DNA from: DATAMF01 sp964472565
GTDB lineage: Bacteria > Chloroflexota > Anaerolineae > Aggregatilineales > Aggregatilineaceae
Length of the DNA stretch: 64,000 bases
Direction: 5' to 3'
Assembly: GCA_964472565.1 (NCBI GenBank)
Contig: CAYYNB010000009.1
Span: 1 to 64,000 of the forward strand
In this document: positions 1 through 8,947 of the stretch, piece after piece
Layout: every line of letters begins with the position of its first letter
Position numbering within the stretch: position 1 is the stretch's first letter
The notes under the pieces: generated by a model
Database searches by the model: none
Told to the model about the DNA's origin: nothing
What the model saw: the letters and a program-made list of their open reading frames with translations, nothing else
Translations under genes and position numbers: made by a program

Positions 1-744
1 GCCCCTCCCTTGATCCAACAGGATTTTATTCTGCCGGATACCGGGGTGATTAAGCTTGTTGGTAAAACGAAAATGGGTAAAACGGTTTTGCTGGTTACGA
101 AAGCGGGCCACAACGACGGCCATCACAGCCATACCGACATCGGCACCTTCATTATCAATGTGGATGGCGAAAGTCTGCTGCCCGATCCGGGGCGCGGCTT
201 GTACAGTAAAGAATATTTCCGGCAAGCCCGCTACGACAACGTTTTTAACAATTCCTATTCCCACAGCGTCCCGCGTTTTGGTGGAGAATTGCAGTCTCCC
301 GGCCCGGAATTTGGCGGTCAGCAGCAGTTCTATGGCACTATAGCCGATTACGGTCAGCGTGAGAAAACCAAGTATACCGTTGTCGATTTTCAGACGGCTT
401 ACGATTTGCCCGAACTACACCTTGCCCGCCGCACCCTCGAACTGGATACGGAAACCGGTCAGGTCACGCTATCGGATAAATTTGAGTTTGCAGGCGCGGC
501 GCTCCCCGTTGAAGAAGCTTTCAGCACCTGGTCGCCGGTAGAAATCAGCGGCAGTGTGGCGCAAATCACCGGAGAACGTGCATCACTCACGCTGGAAATT
601 ATAGAACCTGCCGGCGCAGTGTTTGCGTTGGAATCCCTGGCCGAAGCCTGCCGCGAAAATAAGCTTGAAGAATCGCTCGTGCGTCTCTCGGTTGCTTTGC
701 CGGATGGCGCGCATCAGTTTAAGTTACAGATTACACCGCAGTAG
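1..744 (+). CDS. Heparinase II/III-like polysaccharide lyase, C-terminal part (5' truncated)
   Basis: The reading frame is open to the first base, so the true start lies upstream and only about 247 C-terminal residues are visible. The segment resembles the heparinase II/III-like beta-sandwich domain: a HSHTDIG stretch near the start, then a GxxLLPDPGRGLY-like block and the NNSYSHS motif. In these families the equivalent His and Asn/Tyr region lies at the catalytic cleft and acts in beta-elimination on uronate-containing glycans. It is followed 11 bp later by the oligogalacturonate lyase gene, so a role in acidic polysaccharide or pectin breakdown is likely. The catalytic alpha/alpha toroid is outside the window, so substrate cannot be assigned. 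The family call is fairly safe; the specificity is inference. Confidence 0.7.
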   Translation, partial: APPLIQQDFILPDTGVIKLVGKTKMGKTVLLVTKAGHNDGHHSHTDIGTFIINVDGESLLPDPGRGLYSKEYFRQARYDNVFNNSYSHSVPRFGGELQSPGPEFGGQQQFYGTIADYGQREKTKYTVVDFQTAYDLPELHLARRTLELDTETGQVTLSDKFEFAGAALPVEEAFSTWSPVEISGSVAQITGERASLTLEIIEPAGAVFALESLAEACRENKLEESLVRLSVALPDGAHQFKLQITPQ

Positions 745-755
745 AGGATACTTTA

Positions 756-1934
756 ATGACAACTTGGCCCTCCGAAATCCGTGAGTTTAAAGACGAAAAA
801 ACAGGACGAACCATTAAACAGCTAACCACAAAGGGCAATAATGTTCACCTATATTTCACGGAGAATTCGTTCGATCTGCACCGCAACGAAATTTATTTTC
901 TCTCGGATCGTGCTTCTGGTGAGGATAAAGCGCCTCACGAAGACCCGGCCTATTCCATGTTTCGGATGAACCTGGATACAGGCGAAATTGAACAGTTATC
1001 CGACGATCACTTATACAGTTCTGGAACGGCGACCAAAACTCCCGACAGCGCGCTTGTGGCTTATATCACTGCCGATAACAAGGTTCGCCTGCTGGACATC
1101 TCCAGCGGCAAAGCAACCACGCTGTACGAAAGCGTGCCCGGTTATGAACTTGCCAGCGTACCCTCCATTGCCGCCAACCGCCGCTATGTCGCGTTTTGTC
1201 GCAATGAGATCACCGACGAACATATTCACTACCGGGGTGCGAATTATGCGGGCTTCAAAGAGCGTTTTTATCTGATCAAAGATGGCCGCATCACGGTAGC
1301 GCATACCGATGGCTCCGGTTGGTTTGACATCTTCAAAGATACGCACCAGCTTGGGCATTTCCAGTTTTCACCCGATGACCCCACAATGGGCACGTTCTGT
1401 CATGAAGGACCCTGGAATCTCGTCACACAGCGCATCTGGTTCCTAGATTTTATCTCGCGTGAAGCGCGCCCCTGCTTCCGTCAGGACGAATACGACTCCA
1501 TCGGGCATGAGTTCTGGACCCAGGATGGATTGGTCTTCTTCGATGATCGCGGTCCCGGTCACGATGGAACCATTACGTCGCATCGCACCCAGGCCGTAGC
1601 TACAGACGTTTCAGTGAACCAAAATCAGATGATTCCTTTTGTTGGTCTGATGGATCGTACCGGGAAATTGGTTCGCAAAATCGATATGCCCTACTATTGC
1701 AACCACTATCACGCCAATCCTGACAACACCGTGTTAGTTGGCGACGATGTAGACGATCTCGTCCTGATTGACATCTCTGGTGAACAAGCCCATCTGGAAA
1801 CACTGTGTAACCATAAAACATCCTGGCACACCCAGAGCAGTCATTGTCACCCAACCTGGAGTTGGGATGGCCGCCGCATTCTTTATGCATCCGACTACGG
1901 CGGAAAAGTCCAGATATACCTGATGGAACTCTAG
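756..1934 (+). CDS. ogl: Oligogalacturonate lyase (PL22)
   Basis: A 392-residue cytoplasmic-looking protein with no signal peptide, matching the seven-bladed beta-propeller oligogalacturonide lyases of family PL22. These cleave unsaturated digalacturonate and short oligomers to 4-deoxy-L-threo-5-hexosulose uronate. Seen in the sequence are the family block FCHEGPWNLVTQRIWF (about residues 211-226), a HYH motif (about 319-321) and QSSHCH (about 359-364). The Q-x2-H-x-H spacing equals that of the Mn2+ ligands known from the Yersinia enzyme, with a further His expected near HYH. The C-terminus RRILYASDYGGK is also typical. A GAGG ribosome binding site precedes the ATG. Its product is the substrate of KduI encoded 5.4 kb downstream in the same operon. 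Confidence 0.9.
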   Translation: MTTWPSEIREFKDEKTGRTIKQLTTKGNNVHLYFTENSFDLHRNEIYFLSDRASGEDKAPHEDPAYSMFRMNLDTGEIEQLSDDHLYSSGTATKTPDSALVAYITADNKVRLLDISSGKATTLYESVPGYELASVPSIAANRRYVAFCRNEITDEHIHYRGANYAGFKERFYLIKDGRITVAHTDGSGWFDIFKDTHQLGHFQFSPDDPTMGTFCHEGPWNLVTQRIWFLDFISREARPCFRQDEYDSIGHEFWTQDGLVFFDDRGPGHDGTITSHRTQAVATDVSVNQNQMIPFVGLMDRTGKLVRKIDMPYYCNHYHANPDNTVLVGDDVDDLVLIDISGEQAHLETLCNHKTSWHTQSSHCHPTWSWDGRRILYASDYGGKVQIYLMEL

Positions 1935-1936
1935 CC

Positions 1937-2287
1937 ATGACCGTTATCAAACGAACTGAAGTCTCGCCCGAAACCATCGCACCTGGACGCACGCGTTACC
2001 TGGCCTATACGGATGATGTGATGGTCACGGTGATCGATTTTGTGGATGGTCCTTCTGCCGCACCCGACCCGCCGCACAGTCACCCGCATCAGCAGGTGAC
2101 TTATGTGGCCGAAGGAAGCGTGAACTTTTTCATCGACGGTATAGCGCACCAACTCGAATCGGGCGATTTGATCACAGTGCCATCTAATGCACCCCATTCG
2201 ATTCAGCTTCTGTCCAACCGGGTACGGCTGGTCGATACCTTTACCCCGATCCGGAAAGACTTCCTGAAGTCTAAAGAGGAATCATGA
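1937..2287 (+). CDS. Small cupin-domain protein
   Basis: A 116-residue single-domain cupin. The start was placed at the ATG two bases after the ogl stop; the longer open frame upstream overlaps ogl and reads as a shadow. Cupin motif 1 is visible as HSHPHQQVTYVAEG (about residues 47-60), providing the His/Gln metal ligands, and motif 2 as GDLITVPSNAPHS. Such small cupins in pectin clusters are often called KdgF-like; KdgF speeds the linearisation of the cyclic unsaturated uronate released by lyases. Position between ogl and the downstream uronate genes fits that role, but KdgF identity is inference from family and context. The 3' end overlaps the next gene by 4 bp (ATGA), indicating translational coupling. 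Confidence 0.8.
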   Translation: MTVIKRTEVSPETIAPGRTRYLAYTDDVMVTVIDFVDGPSAAPDPPHSHPHQQVTYVAEGSVNFFIDGIAHQLESGDLITVPSNAPHSIQLLSNRVRLVDTFTPIRKDFLKSKEES

Positions 2288-3441
2288 ACTCCCGTGATCG
2301 CCTGTTAGCCGCTTTAAATCATCAGGAGCCGGATCGTATTCCCTTTGACCTGGGCAGCACCCAGGTCACGGGGATTCATGCACTCCCCTACCAATCGCTG
2401 CGCGAAGTCTTGGGGCTGCCATCTGCGCCGGTTGCGCTCTGTGACTCCATCCAGCAGCTTGCCGCACTGGACGACGACCTGCTTCAGCATCTGGGAGTGG
2501 ACACGCGCGGTTTATATCCGCTCAACAGCCATAACTGGAATGTGGTCGAAATCGACGCGGGCGACTATTGGGAATATCATGATGAGTGGGGCATTACCCA
2601 TCGCCGCCCACGCCCGGACGGTCTTTATTACAGCATCTGGAAAACGCCCCTCAGCGGTCCTGAAATTTCGGCAGACGCCATCACCCGCTTACCCTGGCCC
2701 AATCTGGCCGATCCGCAACGGATCGCCGGGTTGCATGCCCAGGCGGTTCAGTACCGCGCGCAGGGTTATGCGGTTGTGATCAAAGACCCGTTCGCCGGAA
2801 TTTTTGAAATGGCCCAGCGCATCCTGGGTATGCAGGAATTGCTCATGATCATGGCTACCGATGACGAACTCGCAGGCGTCTTATTCGACAAACTGCTTGA
2901 ACTCAAACTCGGTTTTTGGGAAATGGCACTGCCCCAGTTGGGTGATCTGGTCGATGTGGTGACGTATGCCGATGACTACGGCACCCAGCAGTCACAGTTG
3001 ATTTCGCCCGCCATGTTCCGGCGGCAGTTGAAACCACGCATCAAAATTCTTTTTGAGCGGATTAAGCAGTTAGCGCCGCATACCCGGCAGTTTTTCCACT
3101 CGTGCGGCAATGTTCGCCCGTTGATTCCTGACTACATCGAGATTGGCACCGAAGTTTTGAACCCGGTCCACATCCGTGCTGCGGGCATGGATCCGGTAGC
3201 CCTCAAACATGATTTTGGTCAGGATATAGTTTTCTGGGGCGGCGGTGTTGATACACAGGAAGTCCTGCCACATGGAACGCCGCAAGAGGTCAAAGATGAT
3301 GTCCGCCGAAATATCGAGGCCCTGGCTCCCGGCGGCGGATATATCTTTAGCACTGTCCACAATATCCAACCGGATGTCCCCCCACAAAATGTTATAGCCC
3401 TGTGGGAAGCGCTTCAGGAATATGGCATTTATAGGAGCTAA
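2284..3441 (+). CDS. Uroporphyrinogen decarboxylase (URO-D) family protein, methyltransferase-like
   Basis: A 385-residue TIM-barrel protein of the URO-D/MtaA family. It opens with the family signature SRDRLLAALNHQEPDRIPFD, and it retains FFHSCGN at about residue 270, the H-x-C-G-N element that in MtaA/CmuA-type methyltransferases binds the zinc that activates a thiol. A true HemE is unlikely: the gene lies inside a uronate catabolic operon and is paired with a divergent paralogue, not with haem genes. Members of this family in sugar clusters have no firm function; they may move methyl groups or act as another type of barrel enzyme. It starts 4 bp inside the cupin gene and ends 5 bp before the second URO-D gene. 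Confidence 0.75.
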   Translation: MNSRDRLLAALNHQEPDRIPFDLGSTQVTGIHALPYQSLREVLGLPSAPVALCDSIQQLAALDDDLLQHLGVDTRGLYPLNSHNWNVVEIDAGDYWEYHDEWGITHRRPRPDGLYYSIWKTPLSGPEISADAITRLPWPNLADPQRIAGLHAQAVQYRAQGYAVVIKDPFAGIFEMAQRILGMQELLMIMATDDELAGVLFDKLLELKLGFWEMALPQLGDLVDVVTYADDYGTQQSQLISPAMFRRQLKPRIKILFERIKQLAPHTRQFFHSCGNVRPLIPDYIEIGTEVLNPVHIRAAGMDPVALKHDFGQDIVFWGGGVDTQEVLPHGTPQEVKDDVRRNIEALAPGGGYIFSTVHNIQPDVPPQNVIALWEALQEYGIYRS

Positions 3442-3446
3442 TTTAT

Positions 3447-4490
3447 ATGAGTACACCCTGGGAACGTTTTAAACAGGCCGCGCGACTTGAACAGCCGGAT
3501 CAGGTTCCCGTAGCATTGATTGTTGATAGCCCCTGGCTGCCTGGTTACGCCGGGATCGATACACGGGACTATTTTCTTTTCCCGGATCAATGGCTGAAAA
3601 TCAACAAAGACTTAGCAGATCGTTTTCCCGATGTCGCCTGGATTCCTGGTTTCTGGGTTGAGTATGGTATGGCGGCTGAACCTTCGGCATTTGGAACTAA
3701 AGTGCGTTTTCACAACGACAGCCCGCCCTCCATTGAACCCATAATTACCGATCTGAACTTCTGGATCGATGCGGCCAAGCCGGTCAATCCCCAGGAAGAT
3801 GGCTTTATGCCGCTGATTCTGCGCATGTATGAAGTGATGGATCAAAAACTGCATGCCGAGGGATTAGGTATTCATATGGTGTGCGCACGCGGCCCGATGA
3901 CGGTCGCCTCCTGGCTCGCAGGCATCCCCGCGCTTATGATGGAACTCGCCACTAATCCCGATGGCGTGACCCGGCTGCTGGAAGTCGTGACCACCTCCAT
4001 CATAAGTTGGCTGCACGCTCAACTGGACACGCTCCACCAGCCCGAAGGGATTATGGTGTTGGATGATGTCGTGGGCATGGTATCTAAGCGCCATTATGAA
4101 AACCTGATTCATCCGCATTTGCGCCGCATCTTTGATGAATTTGAAGGGCTGATCCGTGTGTATCATAACGATACAGTCTGCCCGCATCTGCTGGGAAGTC
4201 TGGCTGATGCCAATTTTGATGTCTTCAATTTCAGCCACCAGATTGATATTGCCGATGTCAAGGCAAAAATGGGCCACCGAGTCACCCTCTTGGGCAATAT
4301 TCCTCCCTTAGATGTCGGTGTGCGTGGCTCGCCGGAAGATGTCAAGCGCTGCGCCCAGGAATGTCTGGACAAAAGCGCGGCGGGCGGCGGCGTAATTCTG
4401 TCGTTTGGCGGCGGCGTACCACCCGGCGTACCGGCTGAAAATATCGATGCATTGCAAGAAGCAGCACGCAATTGGGGCAAACGCTCATAA
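3447..4490 (+). CDS. Second URO-D family protein, lacking the H-x-C-G motif
   Basis: A 347-residue paralogue of the preceding protein, opening with PWERFKQAARLEQPDQVPVA, a recognisable variant of the URO-D N-terminus. Where the first protein has HSCGN, this one has YHNDTVCPHLLG, so the zinc-binding His-x-Cys pattern is altered, though a Cys five residues after the His remains. The C-terminal block LLGNIPPLDVGVRG and the Gly-rich LSFGGGVPPGVP are typical of URO-D methyltransferase-like proteins. It lies 5 bp after its partner and is followed by an AAAGGAGGA site for uxaC. The paired arrangement suggests a two-component activity. The function is unknown and I do not assign one. Confidence 0.7.
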   Translation: MSTPWERFKQAARLEQPDQVPVALIVDSPWLPGYAGIDTRDYFLFPDQWLKINKDLADRFPDVAWIPGFWVEYGMAAEPSAFGTKVRFHNDSPPSIEPIITDLNFWIDAAKPVNPQEDGFMPLILRMYEVMDQKLHAEGLGIHMVCARGPMTVASWLAGIPALMMELATNPDGVTRLLEVVTTSIISWLHAQLDTLHQPEGIMVLDDVVGMVSKRHYENLIHPHLRRIFDEFEGLIRVYHNDTVCPHLLGSLADANFDVFNFSHQIDIADVKAKMGHRVTLLGNIPPLDVGVRGSPEDVKRCAQECLDKSAAGGGVILSFGGGVPPGVPAENIDALQEAARNWGKRS

Positions 4491-4501
4491 AGGAGGAGTT
4501 T

Positions 4502-5905
4502 ATGCTGGTCGCTGACCGTTATTTCGGGCCGGATGCCCATCAGAAAGAAGTTGCGCAGTCGTTGTATCAAACGGCGGCAAGTCTCCCGTTGGTTTGTCCA
4601 CATGGACATGTCGATCCGCGCCTGTTTGCCGATCCCGATTACTCATTTGGGACTCCGGTGGATCTGCTGCTTATCCCGGACCACTATGTCTTTCGGATGC
4701 TTTATTCACAGGGTATTAAGCTCGAAGACCTGGGTGTTCCGCGCCTCGATGGTCAGCCCGTCGAGCAGGATCACCGCAAAATCTGGCAGGTGTTTGCCGA
4801 ACACTTTTATCTTTTCCGAGGCACCCCCACTGGGTTGTGGTTGAATCACGAGTTCGCGGATGTTTTTGGCGTCCAACAAAAATTAAATGCGAACACGGCG
4901 CAAAGTATTTACGATCAGATCGCGGCCTGTCTCGAATCGGCGGATATGAAACCGCGCCGTTTGTTTGAGCGCTTTAATATTGAAGTGTTGTGTACAACTG
5001 ACGCGGCAACCGATACGCTCGATTATCACCAGAAAATCCGCGCGTCGGGCTGGTCGGGTAACATCCGTCCCACCTTCCGCCCCGATACGGTGGTAAATAT
5101 CGACAGCCCCGGTTGGCGTGCCCAGATTGATCGCCTTAGTGAAGTCTCTGGTATCACCGTTGATTCCTATTCGGCTTACATCCAGGCGTTGGAGCAGCGC
5201 CGTTCATTCTTCAAGTCAATGGGTGCTGCCGCGACGGACCACGCCGCCCTCACCCCTTACACCGAAAAATTACCCGAATGGGAAGCGACCGCCATTTTTG
5301 AGCGAGCGTTGCGGGGCAAATTCAGTAACGACGATGCCCGGCGCTTCACAGGGCACATGCTGATCGAAATGGCGCGGATGAGTATCGAAGATGGTCTGGT
5401 AATGCAGCTCCATCCTGGTTCATGGCGCGATCATAATCCGGCTGTCTTTGCAGGTTTTGGGCGCGACAAAGGCGCGGACATTCCCATTCCAACGGAATTC
5501 ACGCGGAATCTGCTCCCACTCTTAAACGAGTTTGGCACCGATCCACGTCTAACCTTAGTGCTGTTCACCCTGGACGAAACCACTTATGCGCGTGAATTGG
5601 CTCCGTTGGCGGGGCATTATCCCGTTCTTAAACTAGGCCCGCCCTGGTGGTTCCATGATAGCTGGAACGGTATGCAGCGTTACTTCGATCAGGTGATGGA
5701 AACCGCCGGGCTGTATAACACGGTAGGTTTTAACGATGATACCCGCGCCTTTCCCTCCATTCCGGCTCGCCATGATATCTGGCGGCGCGCTAGTGCGCAC
5801 TGGCTGGCGGGTTTGGTCATTCGTGGCATGATCGAGATGGATGACGCGCAGGAAATGCTAGCTGACTTAGCTTACGGACTGGCAAAACGAAGCTACAAAC
5901 TATGA
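4502..5905 (+). CDS. uxaC: Glucuronate/galacturonate isomerase (uronate isomerase)
   Basis: A 467-residue member of the uronate isomerase branch of the amidohydrolase superfamily, converting D-galacturonate to D-tagaturonate or D-glucuronate to D-fructuronate. The PHGHVDPRLF block near residue 32 holds the H-x-H metal-binding pair, and the family sequences NIEVLCTTDAATD and LHPGSWRDHN are present. Near the C-terminus GFNDDTRAFPSIPARHD matches the conserved metal and substrate region. Length is that of the family. The start was placed at the ATG preceded at good spacing by AAAGGAGGA; an upstream in-frame ATG overlaps the previous gene and lacks such a site. Neighbouring uxaE would take the tagaturonate on. 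Confidence 0.93.
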   Translation: MLVADRYFGPDAHQKEVAQSLYQTAASLPLVCPHGHVDPRLFADPDYSFGTPVDLLLIPDHYVFRMLYSQGIKLEDLGVPRLDGQPVEQDHRKIWQVFAEHFYLFRGTPTGLWLNHEFADVFGVQQKLNANTAQSIYDQIAACLESADMKPRRLFERFNIEVLCTTDAATDTLDYHQKIRASGWSGNIRPTFRPDTVVNIDSPGWRAQIDRLSEVSGITVDSYSAYIQALEQRRSFFKSMGAAATDHAALTPYTEKLPEWEATAIFERALRGKFSNDDARRFTGHMLIEMARMSIEDGLVMQLHPGSWRDHNPAVFAGFGRDKGADIPIPTEFTRNLLPLLNEFGTDPRLTLVLFTLDETTYARELAPLAGHYPVLKLGPPWWFHDSWNGMQRYFDQVMETAGLYNTVGFNDDTRAFPSIPARHDIWRRASAHWLAGLVIRGMIEMDDAQEMLADLAYGLAKRSYKL

Positions 5906-5912
5906 GGCCTCG

Positions 5913-7322
5913 ATGATTTACAAAAATTCAACCGTTGAACACGACGGTACCACCTATACGCTGATACGAGATGATGCCAGCGGCGAAAAGTGGCTTTCCA
6001 TAAAAGGGAATACAGCGGGCTTTGAGGGCATTTCGCAAGATGAGATTCTGCGGTGTCCCCTCACACCTGCTAATGCCGCCGCGCTGCGCGGACGCCTACC
6101 CTGGCTTAATCCGGTGGCGCACGGTTTGCGCACATCGGCGGGATTTGGCGATAGACTGGGGGTTGCAACCCCCGGCCATGTCCAATCCGTCTTAGGAACC
6201 GGCATTGCGCCAATCTTCGCCCAGCAGTCTGTCCGCGAGAACGCCCGCACCGGGCGCACCCCCCAACAGGTGCTTGACGATGCGATGTGGGGCGTATTCC
6301 AATCCGGTTGGCGCGAAGCCTGGGGCGCAGACGCCGATCACCTCAAAACGCCCGATGTCATCGCGCCGTTTGTCGAAGCCGGGTACTCCTTTTTTACTGT
6401 AGACCCCGGTGATTACGTCGATAATGAGGCCGAGACCGACTCGCTTTCCATGCTGCGCACTAAAGCGGGCGCGCTTCCCTGGTCCGAACTCGATAGCTCG
6501 CTGGATGATCTGTCGCAGCGCTTCCTCGGCAAAACGGTCGATCTAGGCGATGTTGTTCTGGTCTTTGACGAATTAGCGCTGTTTCGTGCCGCTGCCAAGT
6601 ATGGCAAAGCGCTGGCCCATATCGCTGTGATGTATCGTCATCTCAAAGCGCAGCTTGGCAGCCGGCCATTCGATTTTGAAGTTTCAGTCGATGAAACCGA
6701 ACTGCCCACCTCGATCCTTGAACATTATTTTCTTGTTGCCGAGATGCGCCGCCTGAACATCGAATGGGTTAGCCTCGCGCCACGTTTTGTGGGGCGCTTC
6801 GAAAAAGGCGTTGATTACATCGGAAACTTAGAGGAACTGGATCGCAATTTGGCCGGACATGGGGCTGTTATGCGTCATTTTGGCGGCTACAAGCTCAGCC
6901 TGCATTCTGGTTCGGATAAATTTTCTGTCTATCCGATTGTCGCCCGTTATGCGGGCAATCTGGTTCATCTCAAAACTGCCGGAACCAGTTATCTGGAAGC
7001 CTTGCGGGTCTGGGCTGAAGTCGATCCGGCAGAGTTTCGCACGATACTCGACTTCGCACGAAATCGTTATGAGACAGATCGTGCCAGTTATCATGTCTCC
7101 GCCCAGTTAGCAAAGGTACCCGCAGCGGCCCAACTGTCTGATGCTGAGCTTCCCGCGCTGCTGGATCAATTTGATGCGCGACAGGTGTTACACGTAACCT
7201 TTGGATCAGTACTCACCCAGTATGGAACGGCTCTTCACGCCATGCTTTGCCGCAGCGAAGAGCGGTACGCTGAGTTGCTCAAAAACCACTTCGCCCGCCA
7301 TCTGGAACCGTTTAAACAGTAA
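5913..7322 (+). CDS. uxaE: Tagaturonate epimerase
   Basis: A 469-residue protein resembling the UxaE family first described in Thermotoga, which epimerises D-tagaturonate to D-fructuronate. It replaces the usual UxaB reduction of tagaturonate, so galacturonate joins the glucuronate branch. The family block GFGDRLGVATPGH is seen near residue 75, followed by the PIFAQQSVREN region, and later HSGSDKFSVYP and HLKTAGTSYLEALR, typical of this TIM-barrel family. It lies 7 bp after uxaC, which makes its substrate. No fructuronate reductase (UxuB) or mannonate dehydratase is in the window, so the remaining steps must be encoded elsewhere. A 16-bp perfect palindrome at 6158-6173 falls within the coding sequence. 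Confidence 0.85.
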   Translation: MIYKNSTVEHDGTTYTLIRDDASGEKWLSIKGNTAGFEGISQDEILRCPLTPANAAALRGRLPWLNPVAHGLRTSAGFGDRLGVATPGHVQSVLGTGIAPIFAQQSVRENARTGRTPQQVLDDAMWGVFQSGWREAWGADADHLKTPDVIAPFVEAGYSFFTVDPGDYVDNEAETDSLSMLRTKAGALPWSELDSSLDDLSQRFLGKTVDLGDVVLVFDELALFRAAAKYGKALAHIAVMYRHLKAQLGSRPFDFEVSVDETELPTSILEHYFLVAEMRRLNIEWVSLAPRFVGRFEKGVDYIGNLEELDRNLAGHGAVMRHFGGYKLSLHSGSDKFSVYPIVARYAGNLVHLKTAGTSYLEALRVWAEVDPAEFRTILDFARNRYETDRASYHVSAQLAKVPAAAQLSDAELPALLDQFDARQVLHVTFGSVLTQYGTALHAMLCRSEERYAELLKNHFARHLEPFKQ

Positions 7323-7334
7323 GGAGAAAAAACG

Positions 7335-8168
7335 ATGGAAATACGTTATGCACCTCATCCCACCCAGGCCAAAACATTCACGACGGAGCAGATGCGTCAG
7401 AACTTTCTCATCGAGAAACTGTTTGTGGCAGGCGAAATTCAGATGGTCTACAGCCATATTGACCGGATCATTACCGGCGGGGCCTGCCCGGTACGAGCAC
7501 CGCTGGCGCTCGTCGGTGATCCTAAAACGCTTGGTGCAGCCTTTTTCCTGGAGCGCCGCGAGATGGGTGTGGTCAATGTCGGTGGACCGGGCAAGCTGAC
7601 CGTCGATAACCAGACTTATGCGATGCAAAAGCTCGATGGTCTGTATATCGGCATGGGCACCAAAGAAGTCTGTTTTGAAAGTGACAACCCCGATCAACCG
7701 GCGCGTTTTTATTTCAGCAGCACGCCCGCCCATATGACCTATCCAACGTCTCACATTCCACTTCAGGCTGCTACGCCTTCTCATCTGGGAGATTTGGCGC
7801 ATTCCAACGAACGCACGATTTATAAGTACATTCATCCCGATGGGGTGAAAAGCTGCCAGTTAGTCATGGGCGTCACGCTTCTGGATCCCAACAACATGTG
7901 GAACACCATGCCGGTTCATACCCATGTGCGCCGCATGGAAGTTTACTTTTACTTCGACATAGCCGAGAGCAATGTGGTTTTTCACCTGCTCGGTGAACCC
8001 GACGAAACCCGTCATATTGTGGTCCGCAATGAACAGGCTGTGATCTCCCCCAGTTGGTCCATCCATTCCGGTATGGGAACCAGCAATTATGCCTTTATCT
8101 GGGCGATGGCTGGCGAAAACCAAACCTTCAGTGATATGGATGCTGTGAGCATGGATAATCTCAAATGA
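7335..8168 (+). CDS. kduI: 5-keto-4-deoxyuronate isomerase (KduI)
   Basis: A 277-residue protein matching 4-deoxy-L-threo-5-hexosulose-uronate ketol-isomerase (EC 5.3.1.17), a double cupin. It converts the unsaturated uronate released by oligogalacturonate lyase to 2,5-diketo-3-deoxygluconate. Family landmarks visible are the N-terminal RYAPHPTQAK block, RREMGVVNVGGPG, and the metal-site region MPVHTHVRRMEVYFYFD, which has the His and Glu ligands expected for zinc. HSGMGTSNYAFIW near the C-terminus is also characteristic. A GGAG site lies directly upstream. The stop overlaps kduD by 4 bp (ATGA), so the two enzymes of consecutive steps are translationally coupled. Confidence 0.95.
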   Translation: MEIRYAPHPTQAKTFTTEQMRQNFLIEKLFVAGEIQMVYSHIDRIITGGACPVRAPLALVGDPKTLGAAFFLERREMGVVNVGGPGKLTVDNQTYAMQKLDGLYIGMGTKEVCFESDNPDQPARFYFSSTPAHMTYPTSHIPLQAATPSHLGDLAHSNERTIYKYIHPDGVKSCQLVMGVTLLDPNNMWNTMPVHTHVRRMEVYFYFDIAESNVVFHLLGEPDETRHIVVRNEQAVISPSWSIHSGMGTSNYAFIWAMAGENQTFSDMDAVSMDNLK

Positions 8169-8935
8169 GCATACTCGACTTATTCCGTTTGGATGGTAAA
8201 GTCGCCCTGGTGACAGGCGCAAGCCGAGGATTAGGTCAGGCCATGGCGGTAGGGATGGCTGAAGCCGGGGCGGATATTGCCGCATTGGATCGCACGCCCG
8301 ATTGTAATGAAACGGGTGCCCAGGTCGAAGCGGTGGGGCGACGTTTTATGAGTCTGAGCGTCGATCTTCTGACTGCATCGGTGAGCGATCTCAATCGCGT
8401 AGTGGGCCAGATTGTTGAAACATTAGGACGGCTGGATATTCTGATTAACAATGCCGGGATCATTCGTCGTGCGCCTGCCCTCGAATACACTGAAAAAGAT
8501 TGGGACGAGGTAATCGATATTAATTTGAGGGCGCTCTTTTTTCTATCGCAGGCGGCGGGGCGCGTCATGAAAGATCAGGGCGGCGGCAAAATCATCAATG
8601 TGGCCTCGATGCTTTCCTACCAGGGGGGCATTCTGGTTCCATCCTATACCGCAGCCAAAAGTGCGGTAGCTGGTATAACTCGTGCCCTGGCGAATGAATG
8701 GGCACCACTAAAAATTAATGTAAACGCCATCGCTCCCGGCTATATGTCTACCGACAACACCGCGCCGATACGTGCTGATGCGGCCCGCAGCGAGTCAATA
8801 CTCGCCCGCATTCCGGCTGGCTACTGGGGTGAACCCCGTCACTTGCAAGGCGCGGCTGTTTTCCTCGCTTCCGAGGCTTCCAGCTATTTACACGGCGCGA
8901 TTATCCCCGTTGATGGTGGTTGGCTGGCGCGTTAG
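8165..8935 (+). CDS. kduD: 2-dehydro-3-deoxy-D-gluconate 5-dehydrogenase (KduD)
   Basis: A 256-residue classical short-chain dehydrogenase. The cofactor motif TGASRGLGQAMA is at about residues 17-28, NNAGIIRRAP follows, and the catalytic Ser in NVASMLSYQGG and the YTAAKSA (Tyr-x3-Lys) motif are intact. The sequence after NNAG (IIRRAPALEYTEKDWDEV) and YMSTDNTAPIRAD are typical of KduD, which reduces 2,5-diketo-3-deoxygluconate to 2-keto-3-deoxygluconate. It overlaps kduI by 4 bp and is the last gene of the operon; a perfect GC-rich stem-loop follows 12 bp after its stop. The KDG kinase and aldolase needed next are not in the window. Confidence 0.93.
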   Translation: MSILDLFRLDGKVALVTGASRGLGQAMAVGMAEAGADIAALDRTPDCNETGAQVEAVGRRFMSLSVDLLTASVSDLNRVVGQIVETLGRLDILINNAGIIRRAPALEYTEKDWDEVIDINLRALFFLSQAAGRVMKDQGGGKIINVASMLSYQGGILVPSYTAAKSAVAGITRALANEWAPLKINVNAIAPGYMSTDNTAPIRADAARSESILARIPAGYWGEPRHLQGAAVFLASEASSYLHGAIIPVDGGWLAR

Positions 8936-8947
8936 ATAACATTCTAT

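Noticed and set aside
2284..4490. URO-D proteins as haem biosynthesis HemE
   Set aside because: Two divergent copies lie in a catabolic uronate operon with no haem gene nearby, and one has methyltransferase-type zinc residues.
6158..6173. Perfect 16-bp palindrome (GGGGGTTGCAACCCCC) inside uxaE
   Set aside because: It encodes conserved residues of the GDRLGVATPGH block, so coding constraint explains it well; no sign of an inserted element.
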